DNA from: DUQU01 sp964481475
Lineage (GTDB): Bacteria; Bacillota_I; Bacilli_A; Acholeplasmatales; UBA5453
Reading direction: 5' to 3'
Assembly: GCA_964481475.1 (NCBI GenBank)
Contig: CAYZTG010000003.1
Coordinates: 1-64,000 of the forward strand
Length of the DNA: 64,000 bases
The translations under genes were made by a program, and so were the position numbers. This document shows, piece by piece, positions 10,409-19,601 of this stretch; the first letter of the stretch is position 1; each line of letters begins with the position of its first letter. The notes beneath the pieces are model-generated. The model saw only the letters and a list, made by a program, of their open reading frames with translations. It ran no database searches and was not told the origin of the DNA.

Positions 10409-13400
10409 TTATTCACCAAAAATAAAATCTTCTACACTAAAAACTTGTAAATATGTATAGCTATTATCTGTTTTGTGTGGAGAAACATAGATAACTCCTG
10501 TTTTGCTAAATCCTGGTAACTTAGTTCCTGGATAATTATCAACTGTAATACCTAAAAGATCTTCAAACCAGTTCGTTCCCAAATTAGTTTTATTTGCGTT
10601 ATCATTTAAAACTACTATTTTCTTCCCTTCAACTCTAATATCATCCGTTACTGCTGCACCACTATTCATAGTAAGTCTTGCATGATGATTTCCTGTTGTT
10701 TGAAACGCAAGCCAGTTAGAAGTATAATAATAAGTTCCTGTAATTGCATAAACTTGACCATACTTAATATCAACGTTTCCAAATGCCTTCACAAATTCTT
10801 CATGACTCGTAATTGCTATAGCATTTTTTCGGTAATCTAATAGTTCATTATCATTAGAAATAACTTCAAGACCACTTTCATATTCTANNNNNNNNNNNNN
10901 NNNNNNNNNNNNNNNNNNNNNNNNNNNNNNNNNNNNNNNNNNNNNNNNNNNNNNNNNNNNNNNNNNNNNNNNNNNNNNNNNNNNNNNCTTAGCAGTTAAG
11001 ACAATATCATCAAGAATCGCTTGACTAAAATCAAACTCCACATCATCTATATACCAACCCACTAAAATAAAGCCTTCTTTAACTGGATTAATTGGTCTAC
11101 TTACAACATCATCTTGATTAACAAACTCTTCATGGTATAACTCTTCATCAACCATAAAGTTTACTACATACTCTTTTACTTGCCCAACAACTTCCCATTT
11201 AGCAACTAAAGTTAAATGCCCTTCAACTACCTTTTCGAAATCATATTCATTATCATTTAAAAACCAACCTAAAAACTCATAACCGTCTCTAATCGGATCT
11301 AAAGGTTTTGATAACTTATTACCTTCAATAACCATTTCACTTGTCTTAATTAAGTCATAATTATAATCAAACTCAACGATATTTCCAAAAATAAAGTCCT
11401 CTTGCTTAAATACTTGTAGATATGTAAAACTAGCATCTGTTTTATGAGGTGAAACATAAATTATTCCTGTTTTACTAAAACCAGGGTATTTTACTCCAGG
11501 ATAATTATCTTTAGTAATACCTAAAATATCTTCAAACCAGTTCGTTCCTAAATTAGCCTTATTTGCGTTATCATTTAATACTAGAATTCTTCCATTACCA
11601 ACTTCTAATCCATTCTTACTATTAGCTGTTGAGTTCATATGAAGTCTTGCATGATGATTACCAGTAGTTTGAAATGATGCCCAGTTTGAATTGTAGTAAT
11701 AAGTTCCTGTAATTGCGTAAACTTGTCCATATTTAATGTTTTCTTCACTAAATGCACTAACTAACTCTTCATGTGTTTCAATAACAATCGCCTTATTATA
11801 ATAATCTAATAGTTCATTATCATTAGAAATAACTTCAAGACCACTTTCATATTCTAAATAATGTTTATTAATCAAATTACCACTTGTTTCTAGTTTTAAA
11901 GTTGCTTTAAAAATAATTAAATCACCAATATTATATAAAGTTCCCAAACCTAATAAACCATCTAATAACATTGTTTCGCCTGTTAAACTATCTTGAAGGT
12001 AAATTCTTTCTAAAACACCTGAATTACTATATCCACCACTTAAGACTAAAGCTTCTACATAATATGACTCATCATAGTTATTTTCCTTAATCATATCAGT
12101 TAAACTATATAATACTTCCCACTTAGCAGTTAAGACAATATCATCAAGAATCGCTTGACTAAAATCAAACTCCACAGCATCTATATACCAGCCCACAAAG
12201 ACAAATCCTTGATAGATTGGCTTATCTGGAATAGAAACAAAGTCGCCTTTTTCTAATTCCAAACTTTCAATACTTAAACCTTCTTTATCTAATTCAAAAT
12301 GGACAAAAACTTTATTTTCCTCTGAAATATCTCCTATTGTTTTCCATCTTGGTACTAAAACAATGTCATTTCTAATTGGTGTTTCAAAATCAAATAAAAA
12401 CCCATCTAAATACCAACCTAAAAACTCATAACCATCTCTTACTGGCGTTGTAGGTTCATCAACAGTATTATTGTTAACAACTTCAAAAACTTCTACCTTA
12501 TGCTCTTCTTCAAAGGAATAATCAAAAGTAACATTATATTTTAATTCAATAAAATCATCTGGAGTTAGTACACTTAAATAATAAAAAGCATCTGTCGAAT
12601 TTTTTAAAATTGCATAAAAACCGCCTTCTTTTTTAACTCCTGGATAACCTGTTCCCGGATAATTATCTGGAGACATTCCTAGTATTTCACTAAACCAATC
12701 TTCTCCTAATAACACTCTATTACCATTATCATTTAAAACTACGATTTTTCCACCATAAGTAATGTCCTCTTTTGTATTAGCTAAACCATTAAGATGGATT
12801 CTTGCGTTTTGATTTCCACCAACTTGGTAGTTAGTCCAATTGGAATTATAATAATACGTTCCTTTAATAAACAAGACTTGACCATACTTAAGTTTTTCTT
12901 CACTAAAAGCGGCCAACATCTCTTCATGACTAGTAATTTCTATTACGTCCTCTTTATAATCAAAAAGAGAATTTCCACTTGAAACGACACTTATACCAGA
13001 ATCATATGCTAAATAGACTTTTCCAACTTCAGCGCCTTCTTCAACTTTTGTTAAGACAGCATCGAATCTTATTAAATCACCAATTTGGATAGTTGAACCT
13101 AAAACATTTATTCCTGTTAAAATAGCCAATTGACCACTATTTAAATCTTGAATATAAATATTTTGCAAAGCTTTAGTAGTACTATATCCACCATTTAAAA
13201 CTAATCCCTCAACTGTACTTATCTCCCCATAATTAGCTCTTTTTAAAACCTCACCTACTGAAAGAGCTTTTCTACCAAAACTAGCAACAAGAGTAAAACT
13301 TCGTGTCACTAAGCTCTCAAAATCATAGTTAGTATTGCCTAAGTACCAACCTAGAAATTCATATCCATCCAACTCAGGAATAGGTGGAATAGCAAGTTTT

Positions 13401-13978
13401 TCTCCTCTTTCTACCTCAACTGTATCAATAACTGAACCATCTCTTCGTGTAAAAGTAATTGTAAAAACACTTATCGTTATTTCTTCAAATGTAACTACTA
13501 CTTCTAAATCTTCTTTGACTATAATTTCAAGTATGTTGTTTACTAAATCCTCTACTCTTTCAACCCCGTTTATCTTAAAGGAACTAATAGTAAAGTTATT
13601 AGGGACAGTCACACTTAATTTAACATTAGTATCTTTAGCAACACTATTAAGATTTGTAACGTTAGCCAAGACCCCTTCTGAGAGAGTAATTTTATAAGTT
13701 TTAACTAACTCCTCCCACTCAGCCACCAAGATCAAGTCTTTTGTAACGGGATCAATAAACTCATACTTCTCTCCGTTTAAAAACCACCCTAAAAATCTAT
13801 ACCCTTCTCGCGTAGGCTCATTAGGTTCATTTAATACTTCATTTTCGCCAACAAAATCAGACTCTATTTCTTGTGTTCCATAATTAAGATCATACTTAAC
13901 TTCGTACTTTTTTTGACCACAAGAAACTAAAAAAATGCTTATTAAAATAAAGCTAATTGTTAAAAAGTTTTTTCTCAT
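10409..13978 (-). CDS. Giant repeat lipoprotein (InlB B-repeats plus beta-rich module), interrupted by a 100-N gap
   Basis: ATG 13978 is preferred because AGGAGA lies just upstream and the signal peptide with lipobox VSC starts there; an in-frame ATG at 14017 lies in the leader. B-repeats (GYRFLGW, GYEFLGW, GFVFVGW, DLVLVAEW-like ends) alternate with three copies of a module of about 220 aa. That module has an OB-fold-like part (IYLQD, IGDLI, EYESGLEVIS), then KYGQV, TGTYYYNSNW, GNxxAR, VVLNDN and a hallmark GTNWFEDILGIT...NYPG...YVSPHKTD...YLQVF...DFIF. No enzyme motif was seen. 100 Ns fall in the third copy; the frame is open on both sides. It is co-transcribed with the M14 gene. Confidence 0.7.
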   Translation of the reverse strand: MRKNFLTISFILISIFLVSCGQKKYEVKYDLNYGTQEIESDFVGENEVLNEPNEPTREGYRFLGWFLNGEKYEFIDPVTKDLILVAEWEELVKTYKITLSEGVLANVTNLNSVAKDTNVKLSVTVPNNFTISSFKINGVERVEDLVNNILEIIVKEDLEVVVTFEEITISVFTITFTRRDGSVIDTVEVERGEKLAIPPIPELDGYEFLGWYLGNTNYDFESLVTRSFTLVASFGRKALSVGEVLKRANYGEISTVEGLVLNGGYSTTKALQNIYIQDLNSGQLAILTGINVLGSTIQIGDLIRFDAVLTKVEEGAEVGKVYLAYDSGISVVSSGNSLFDYKEDVIEITSHEEMLAAFSEEKLKYGQVLFIKGTYYYNSNWTNYQVGGNQNARIHLNGLANTKEDITYGGKIVVLNDNGNRVLLGEDWFSEILGMSPDNYPGTGYPGVKKEGGFYAILKNSTDAFYYLSVLTPDDFIELKYNVTFDYSFEEEHKVEVFEVVNNNTVDEPTTPVRDGYEFLGWYLDGFLFDFETPIRNDIVLVPRWKTIGDISEENKVFVHFELDKEGLSIESLELEKGDFVSIPDKPIYQGFVFVGWYIDAVEFDFSQAILDDIVLTAKWEVLYSLTDMIKENNYDESYYVEALVLSGGYSNSGVLERIYLQDSLTGETMLLDGLLGLGTLYNIGDLIIFKATLKLETSGNLINKHYLEYESGLEVISNDNELLDYYNKAIVIETHEELVSAFSEENIKYGQVYAITGTYYYNSNWASFQTTGNHHARLHMNSTANSKNGLEVGNGRILVLNDNANKANLGTNWFEDILGITKDNYPGVKYPGFSKTGIIYVSPHKTDASFTYLQVFKQEDFIFGNIVEFDYNYDLIKTSEMVIEGNKLSKPLDPIRDGYEFLGWFLNDNEYDFEKVVEGHLTLVAKWEVVGQVKEYVVNFMVDEELYHEEFVNQDDVVSRPINPVKEGFILVGWYIDDVEFDFSQAILDDIVLTAKXXXXXXXXXXXXXXXXXXXXXXXXXXXXXXXXXXEYESGLEVISNDNELLDYRKNAIAITSHEEFVKAFGNVDIKYGQVYAITGTYYYTSNWLAFQTTGNHHARLTMNSGAAVTDDIRVEGKKIVVLNDNANKTNLGTNWFEDLLGITVDNYPGTKLPGFSKTGVIYVSPHKTDNSYTYLQVFSVEDFIFGE
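10888..10987. other. Assembly gap of 100 N
   Basis: This is a run of unknown bases inside the repeat lipoprotein gene. Left and right flanks are near-identical to 11821-11856 and 12122-12176 of the preceding repeat copy. In that copy the two flanks are separated by 265 nt, so the true missing length is probably about 265 nt, not 100. Both lengths leave the same reading frame. Confidence 0.95.
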
Positions 13979-14006
13979 TTTCTTTCTCCTATTTATTTTT
14001 TTTATT

Positions 14007-14125
14007 ATTATTCGCAACCGCGAAATAATTACTCATCACCATTAGATTAAAATCACATCTTACATTACCAATAATCAAAATCTTTATCTATCACTAATGT
14101 AAAGCCTTTGAATAACGATTGTAAA
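14007..14125 (-). promoter_or_regulatory. Control region of the 13978/10407 lipoprotein operon
   Basis: Plus-strand TGTAAA occurs at 14098-14103 and 14120-14125, two 11-bp turns apart, with a degenerate TGAATA at the middle position 14109-14114. The coding strand thus carries TTTACA-type repeats as in the other Pho-like regions. Near the start codon lies an imperfect inverted repeat ATTATTCGC / GCGAAATAAT (14007-14029), which shares the TTCG/CGAA core with the palindrome at 6521. The -10 element is uncertain. Confidence 0.4.
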
Positions 14126-14202
14126 TTATTAGTAATAATGTAAAATTTTAATAAATAAATTGTTTGCTAATTGTTATTTATTAACAAAAGGTGCTAGATT
14201 GA

Positions 14203-14231
14203 TTGAAAAAAAATAGTTTATATCATAAAAT
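14203..14231 (+). promoter_or_regulatory. Possible promoter of the hydratase pair
   Basis: TTGAAA (14203-14208), a 17-nt spacer and TAAAAT (14226-14231). The expected start site lies only about 10 nt before the proposed ATG 14249, so the leader would be very short. The ribosome-binding GGGTGAT (14240-14246) would just fit. Confidence 0.4.
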
Positions 14232-14248
14232 GATATGTGGGTGATGAC

Positions 14249-15088
14249 ATGAGAAAAATAGAATTAGAATTAATCAAAAATTCTGTGCGAGATTTATTAG
14301 TTGATGCTGCAAGGAATGTTAATGATGATTTATTGTTAGCTTTAGAACAAGCATTAGAACAAGAAGTATCCGATGTGGGAAAAAGTGTTTTACAACAAAT
14401 CATTGATAACGACCTTTTAGCAAAGAAAAAAGCTGTACCAATGTGTCAAGATACTGGTGTAGCTATTGTGATGATGGAAATAGGTAGTGAGGTTTGGTTT
14501 GAAGGTGATCTAACTGCGACGGTAAACGAAGGTGTTAGAGAAGCTTATGTTGGTCATTTCTTAAGAAGATCAGTTGTGAAACATCCTTTTGATCGAGTAA
14601 ATACAGGTGATAATACACCAGCCGTTTTACATACTAAAATTGTTCCAGGTGATAAGGTTAAAATAACTGTAGCTCCTAAAGGTGCTGGTAGTGAAAATAT
14701 GAGTTTAGTTAAGATGTTAATTCCTTCTGATGGAGTTGAAGGAGTTAAGAAATTAGTTTTAGATACAATCTTTGAGAGTGGTGGTAAACCATGTCCACCA
14801 ATAATCGTTGGAATTGGAATTGGCGGAAACTTTGAAACTAGTGCAATTATGGCTAAAGAGGCTGTAATGCGTGATATTTTTGATGAATCAACCGACCCAA
14901 TCGCTAGAGAACTCGAAAAAGAATGGTTAAAAGAAATTAATGATTTAGGTGTTGGACCAATGGGATTTGGTGGTAAAGTAACTGCTTTAGCTGTCAAAAT
15001 CAACGTTGGTGCCTGCCATATTGCAAGCTTGCCAGTAGCAATTAATATTCAATGCCATGCCGCAAGACATAAATCAATAGTTTTATAA
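14249..15088 (+). CDS. Class I fumarase-type hydratase, alpha subunit (probable mesaconase)
   Basis: This is the N-terminal half of a two-subunit, [4Fe-4S]-dependent class I fumarate hydratase/tartrate dehydratase. Visible cysteines suited to the cluster are in VPMCQDTG and in ACHIASLPVAINIQCHAAR; the segment CPPIIVGIGIGGNFE is family-typical. ATG 14249 is preferred over GTG 14237 because GGGTGAT precedes it. The family hydrates fumarate or, in methylaspartate-pathway organisms, mesaconate to citramalate. The converging methylaspartate operon makes mesaconate the more likely substrate here; that choice is from context, not sequence. It is followed 10 nt later by the beta subunit. Confidence 0.85.
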   Translation: MRKIELELIKNSVRDLLVDAARNVNDDLLLALEQALEQEVSDVGKSVLQQIIDNDLLAKKKAVPMCQDTGVAIVMMEIGSEVWFEGDLTATVNEGVREAYVGHFLRRSVVKHPFDRVNTGDNTPAVLHTKIVPGDKVKITVAPKGAGSENMSLVKMLIPSDGVEGVKKLVLDTIFESGGKPCPPIIVGIGIGGNFETSAIMAKEAVMRDIFDESTDPIARELEKEWLKEINDLGVGPMGFGGKVTALAVKINVGACHIASLPVAINIQCHAARHKSIVL

Positions 15089-15098
15089 GGAGGATATT

Positions 15099-15644
15099 AT
15101 GGAACTTAAAACACCTATTAGTTTAGAAACTTTGAAAACATTAAAAGCCGGTGATGTTGTCTACATTACTGGAGTAATTTATACAGGTAGAGACGCTGCC
15201 CACAAAAAGATGGCTGATTTAGTTACTGAAGGCAAAGAATTACCTTTTAAACCTGAAAGTAACGTTATCTATTATGTTGGTCCTAGCCCAACAAGACCTG
15301 GAGATGTAATTGGTTCTGCGGGACCTACTTCTGCTTATCGAATGGATGCTTATTTAGAAAAAGTAATGCCTTTCTTTAATATCTCAATTGGTAAAGGACC
15401 CCGTGATAAAAAAGTTCTTGATATTTTAGAAGATAAGGGCTTATACTTATCAGCAACTGGTGGAGCGGCAGCTTTAATTAGTGAATCCATTAAAAAAAGC
15501 GAGGTCATCGCTTTCCCTGAACTAGGCCCTGAAGCAATCCATCGTTTTGAAGTAGTCAAGTTTCCTGCTATCGTAACTTACGATGCCCACAGAAATGATT
15601 TACTTTTAGAAGGTATTAATAAATATTCAAAGTATAATAAATAA
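15099..15644 (+). CDS. Class I fumarase-type hydratase, beta subunit (probable mesaconase)
   Basis: 181 aa, the C-terminal (beta) part of a split class I hydratase. Family features seen are the opening LKAGDVVYITGVIYTGRDAAH, GPTSAYRMD, a GKGPRD loop, ATGGAAAL and the ending ELGPEAIHRFEV. A strong AAGGAGG precedes the ATG. It forms the active enzyme with the alpha subunit just upstream. The split alpha/beta layout is common in anaerobic bacteria and archaea. Confidence 0.85.
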   Translation: MELKTPISLETLKTLKAGDVVYITGVIYTGRDAAHKKMADLVTEGKELPFKPESNVIYYVGPSPTRPGDVIGSAGPTSAYRMDAYLEKVMPFFNISIGKGPRDKKVLDILEDKGLYLSATGGAAALISESIKKSEVIAFPELGPEAIHRFEVVKFPAIVTYDAHRNDLLLEGINKYSKYNK

Positions 15645-15646
15645 AT

Positions 15647-15679
15647 TAAAAGCGGATTTAAAACAATCCGCTTTTTTTT
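15647..15679. terminator. Bidirectional terminator between hydratase and citramalate-lyase operons
   Basis: Stem AAAAGCGGATT / AATCCGCTTTT with a 6-nt loop. It has a T tract on the plus side and an A tract on the other, and lies between the convergent stops at 15644 and 15686. Confidence 0.9.
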
Positions 15680-15685
15680 ATAAAA

Positions 15686-16951
15686 TTATTTTAGATAACC
15701 TTTTTTATTAATAAAATACATCAACATCACTGCAATTAAAATATCTGCACTACCACCAAAACTCATATTATTGTTAATGCATTCATCACTAATCTCTTCA
15801 ACTTGTCTTTGGTTAAATTTCGTTATTGAACTAATTTTATCAACCCATTTAAGATAATCTTCCATTGTCTTAGCTCTCTTTAAAGCTACTGTATCCTTCT
15901 TACCTTTAATAATATGAATTAAAGTCATTGTTAAAGATTCATTATTTATTTCATTAAAATTTTCTAAATAACTTGTTGCTTCGTAAACTGAAGGGATACC
16001 ATAATAGACTTCATGTCTAATTGTATACATTCCAAATTGTTGATAAGCATAGATACCATAAGTGTTCGCCATGCCCTCAAGTTCGGCTAAAATATTTTTT
16101 GAAATTGATTTTATTATTTCTTGATAACTCAAGTTTTGGTTTTGATGATAATAACCTAAAGCATATAACATTACACCAATTAAAAAGATTGCTCCTTTAT
16201 AAGTATTAGCTCCTTTAGTACTTTTAAACATCGCTTTCTCAGCATTAATACCTATTTCTCTAATCTTATCAAAACCCTTTTTAATATTTATTGTAGTATA
16301 ACCAGTTGTATAAATATCTAATAGATAAGGTAAAATTACACTAAGAGAATCAACCATTATTTTGTAATTCATATCAAGATGCGAGCCATTAGAAAAGGGT
16401 GTTACTAAACCAAATTTAGGATGTACATTTAACTCAGTAAGAAATGCTTGAACGATTATTTCTTTGAGATCATCTTTAAAATAATCATTACTAGTTTTAA
16501 TTATATGTGTTTTTAACTCAGCAACCGTATGATTCATATTTTTCATACATACCCAAGCTTCTTTATCGCATAACAAACATTTTCTTTGCGGTAAATTAGA
16601 CTCTTTTCTTGTGTGAGTTTTAGTTTTACTATAAACATCAATATCAATAAATCTTCCTAAAGGATGATTATCTTCTAAATCAATAAAACTCTTTTTTAAT
16701 TTACTAACTGATTCCTTAAAATCATAGTAGATATAATAAGGACCATCATGCGAATTGTAAAATTCACTTTTCGTTTTTTTAAGTTTATTTAAGACTTTCT
16801 TATTAAAAAAAGCCAAAAGCAAATAAACTTCTTTAAAAGTCTTTTCATCTCCTGGCATATTAGCTTTTAATACTATTGCAGTATTATATTCATTTATTAT
16901 TTGTTTTACTTTATAAAACCTTTTTTCTCTATCATCTAAGATAAGCGACAT
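15686..16951 (-). CDS. citXG: Fused CitX-CitG: prosthetic-group synthesis and transfer for the lyase acyl carrier protein
   Basis: 421 aa. The N-terminal part (about 1-160) resembles CitX, which attaches phosphoribosyl-dephospho-CoA to the lyase ACP; GRFIDIDVYS and RKCLLC are family motifs. The rest resembles CitG, which makes triphosphoribosyl-dephospho-CoA; HPKFGLVTP and NGSHLDM match its conserved HPxxGLV and GxHxDM motifs. Fusions of the two are known. The start overlaps the stop of citF by one base. It is the last gene of the long leftward operon and matures the lyase encoded just upstream. The lyase ligase CitC, needed to acetylate the ACP, is not in the window. Confidence 0.85.
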   Translation of the reverse strand: MSLILDDREKRFYKVKQIINEYNTAIVLKANMPGDEKTFKEVYLLLAFFNKKVLNKLKKTKSEFYNSHDGPYYIYYDFKESVSKLKKSFIDLEDNHPLGRFIDIDVYSKTKTHTRKESNLPQRKCLLCDKEAWVCMKNMNHTVAELKTHIIKTSNDYFKDDLKEIIVQAFLTELNVHPKFGLVTPFSNGSHLDMNYKIMVDSLSVILPYLLDIYTTGYTTINIKKGFDKIREIGINAEKAMFKSTKGANTYKGAIFLIGVMLYALGYYHQNQNLSYQEIIKSISKNILAELEGMANTYGIYAYQQFGMYTIRHEVYYGIPSVYEATSYLENFNEINNESLTMTLIHIIKGKKDTVALKRAKTMEDYLKWVDKISSITKFNQRQVEEISDECINNNMSFGGSADILIAVMLMYFINKKGYLK

Positions 16952-18474
16952 TATTTATTCCTTAAAGGCTTATATAAACTATCAATAATTGTCCCATCAC
17001 GGTATTGAACTACTCCAACAACTTCCTTTGAAGAAGGTATTTCTCTTGGGACACCAGTCAATTGATAAGCCTGGTCTCTTAACTCTTCAATAGTTTTTAA
17101 ATTAACCGTTGTCTCTTTTAATTTATCAATTAAATCTTGTCTTTTTGGATTAACTGCTATTCCTCTTTCGGTAACTAAAATATCTATATCTTCTCCTGGA
17201 GTAGTAATTGTTTTAACATTTTCCTTAATAATGGGAATTCTTGTTTTAACTAGTTGTGTAACAATAACTGTTACTCCGCAGCCATTCGCAACATCGGCAT
17301 GTCCCCCAGAACCACCAATAATATTTCCATAAGAATCGGTTGTAACATTAACATTAAAATTAAGATCAATTTCTGTTGCGCCAAGAATTGCAAAATCAAG
17401 TTTATTAACAATAGGATCTTCATGGAATGGATTTGCATATTTAGAAGCAGAGATTAATTTGTGATTTTCATTTACTTGTGCAGAGTACACTGCCCATAAA
17501 TCAAAACATTGGACATCATAAAGTCTTTCTACTAAATGATTTTTAAGCATATTAACAAAATAACCTGTAATTCCCCCTGAAACAAACGATCCCGTAATTG
17601 TCCGTTCTTCCATAATCAAATTAACTTCATTGGCAACTGCTAGAGAAACGCCACCTGCCCCTGTTTGCATACTAAAACCATCTTTAATTAAGCCAAGTTC
17701 ATCAAGAACTTTAGCTGCATCTTTGGCAATTTTTAAACCAACAGGATCTCTAGTTATTTGAGTTGTCCCTGAGACAATTTCTTGTTGCACTCCAATTTCA
17801 TCCATCACAATAATATAGTCAACATACTTACCGTCAATTTCATATTCACCTGGATGCTCATCAACTAAATTATCTGTAACCAAAACAACTGTTTTCGCAT
17901 GCTTAACATCACTAATTGCATAACCTATCGAACCAAAAGCATTTTTCCCATGTCTTCCACTTGCATTACCATTTTTATCTACACAAGATGCTGCCATAAA
18001 AGCTACGTCAATAACAATTTCACCTTGTTCTATCGCTCTTGGTCTACCACCATGAGTTTGCATTACTAGTAATTCTTCTAATTTACCGGCAAGAATGGCA
18101 TCTGAAACTGGGCCATTCAAATAGTTAGTATAAATCTTAGTAACTTGGTTATTTTCTATATAATTTACTAGCGGCTCATGAACCGGAAAGATTGATGAAA
18201 CTGCTAAATGAATATTTTTAAGATTGCTTTTAAATACTTCACTTAAAACATTATTTAAAACATGGTCTCCGTTTCTTAAATGATGATGGAAAGAAAATGT
18301 CATGTTATCTTTTAAATTTAGTTTGGCAATTATTTCACTAATTGTTCCAACTTCTTTAGTAGTCTTAGTTGATAATACTTCCGAAACATTTTTATTTGGT
18401 AATGTTTTATAGTGTTCACTATTAACAAAGGGTAAATAACCTTTAGGAATATCTCTATTTAAACTATTTTTCAT
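16951..18474 (-). CDS. citF: Citramalate/citrate lyase alpha subunit (acyl-ACP transferase)
   Basis: 507 aa, full length for CitF. Motifs include FSFHHHLRNGD, QTHGGRPRAIEQGE, GASGRHGKNAFGS-like GNASGRHGKN, and GGSGGHADVANG. The subunit transfers the acetyl-ACP thioester to the substrate acid, forming citramalyl- or citryl-ACP. Placement beside methylaspartate ammonia-lyase argues for citramalate rather than citrate. The start codon overlaps the citE stop (4-bp ATGA). Confidence 0.88.
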   Translation of the reverse strand: MKNSLNRDIPKGYLPFVNSEHYKTLPNKNVSEVLSTKTTKEVGTISEIIAKLNLKDNMTFSFHHHLRNGDHVLNNVLSEVFKSNLKNIHLAVSSIFPVHEPLVNYIENNQVTKIYTNYLNGPVSDAILAGKLEELLVMQTHGGRPRAIEQGEIVIDVAFMAASCVDKNGNASGRHGKNAFGSIGYAISDVKHAKTVVLVTDNLVDEHPGEYEIDGKYVDYIIVMDEIGVQQEIVSGTTQITRDPVGLKIAKDAAKVLDELGLIKDGFSMQTGAGGVSLAVANEVNLIMEERTITGSFVSGGITGYFVNMLKNHLVERLYDVQCFDLWAVYSAQVNENHKLISASKYANPFHEDPIVNKLDFAILGATEIDLNFNVNVTTDSYGNIIGGSGGHADVANGCGVTVIVTQLVKTRIPIIKENVKTITTPGEDIDILVTERGIAVNPKRQDLIDKLKETTVNLKTIEELRDQAYQLTGVPREIPSSKEVVGVVQYRDGTIIDSLYKPLRNK

Positions 18475-19337
18475 TTATTTCTCTCCAATTTAAAATATCT
18501 TGCTTTTAAAATAACATTTTGCGCTCTTTCAATAATTGGTCTATCAATCATTTTTCCATCTAAACTAAATACTCCTAAACCAACTTTTTGGGCTTCTTCA
18601 AACCCTTTTAAAACTCTTTTAGCATAATCAATATCAAATGTGCTCGGCGAAAAAACTTCGTTTATAGCACGAGCTTGACGGGGATGAATACAAGCTTTGG
18701 CATTCATTCCTAATAATTTTGCTCTTTTTGCATCTTTTAATAACCCTTCATCATCATTAACATCAGTAAATGGTGTGTCGATTGCATCTTTTTTATATGA
18801 TTTTGCTGCAATCACAATTTTACTTCTAACATATTCGATTTCTGCTCCTTCTTTTGTGCGCATTATTCCCAAATCAAATGATAAGTCTTCTGCTCCTAGT
18901 AAAACGCCAGATACTCTTTGATGAGGAACAATTCTCTCAACTTCTAAAACAGACTGTCCTAATTCTATAATAGGTATTATTTTTATTCTCTTAGACATCT
19001 CTTTCGCTTCTTCAATTTCATCAAGTTTGGAAGCTAATGCTAAGACTGATGCTTCTGTTGCTTTAGGAAGCATAATCGTATCAATATAGTTAGAAACAAT
19101 TAAGTTAACATCATCTTCATAATATTTAGAGTCAATATCATTAATTCTAATTATTACTTCTTTATCTTCAATTAATCCGGACTCAACAAAAGATTTAACA
19201 ATTATTCTTGCTGAATCTTTTTGTGAAAAGGCTACTGCATCCTCTAAATCATAAATAATTCCATCTGCATCAAAAATATATGAATCTTGTATCATTGATG
19301 GGTTATTTCCAGGAATAAATAGTATACTTCTTTTCAT
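18471..19337 (-). CDS. citE: Citramalate/citrate lyase beta subunit
   Basis: 288 aa member of the HpcH/HpaI aldolase/CitE family. The N-terminal RSILFIPGNNPSMIQ and FDADGIIYDLEDAV, then IRIND, IIPIIEL and LLGAEDLSFDLG give the metal and substrate sites. It cleaves citramalyl-ACP to pyruvate (or citryl-ACP to oxaloacetate), regenerating acetyl-ACP. It begins directly after the citD stop. Confidence 0.88.
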   Translation of the reverse strand: MKRSILFIPGNNPSMIQDSYIFDADGIIYDLEDAVAFSQKDSARIIVKSFVESGLIEDKEVIIRINDIDSKYYEDDVNLIVSNYIDTIMLPKATEASVLALASKLDEIEEAKEMSKRIKIIPIIELGQSVLEVERIVPHQRVSGVLLGAEDLSFDLGIMRTKEGAEIEYVRSKIVIAAKSYKKDAIDTPFTDVNDDEGLLKDAKRAKLLGMNAKACIHPRQARAINEVFSPSTFDIDYAKRVLKGFEEAQKVGLGVFSLDGKMIDRPIIERAQNVILKARYFKLERNK

Positions 19338-19601
19338 TTACATTAACTCCGCTCTAGTTAACGCCGTCATCAATCGAGATATTATCGTAAAATCATAGGC
19401 TCCTTTGTCTACAACACTTACATGAACATTATTAATATTTAATTCTGCTAGTTTGCCTTTAATTAAACTTTCTATATGATCCCCAAAGAATTCTTTAACA
19501 ATAGATTCAACTTCAATTTGGATTCCTTGATGTTCTTTTATTGTTATTTGGCAATCATTACTATCTGTTGTACCCGCAACGCTAACTTTTTTCATCTTCA
19601 T
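19338..19601 (-). CDS. citD: Citramalate/citrate lyase acyl carrier protein (gamma subunit)
   Basis: 87 aa, usual length. VAGTTDSNDCQITI near the N terminus corresponds to the AGTxxSxD prosthetic-group site; the serine carries phosphoribosyl-dephospho-CoA, installed by CitX. The rest has the small CitD fold with GAYDFTIISRL near the end. The ATG overlaps the stop of the ammonia-lyase gene (ATGA). Confidence 0.88.
   Translation of the reverse strand: MKMKKVSVAGTTDSNDCQITIKEHQGIQIEVESIVKEFFGDHIESLIKGKLAELNINNVHVSVVDKGAYDFTIISRLMTALTRAELM

Noticed and set aside
12794..13697. Plus-strand reading frames inside the repeat lipoprotein gene
   Set aside because: They are antisense shadows lacking ribosome-binding sites and recognisable motifs; the same holds for other frames opposite large genes.
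2359..14017. CRISPR or tandem DNA repeats
   Set aside because: The repeated DNA is in-frame coding sequence of modular lipoproteins; units are hundreds of bases long with no short spacer pattern.
14249..15644. Plain fumarase of a citric acid cycle
   Set aside because: Sequence alone cannot exclude it, but no other cycle genes are present and the convergent operon makes mesaconate.
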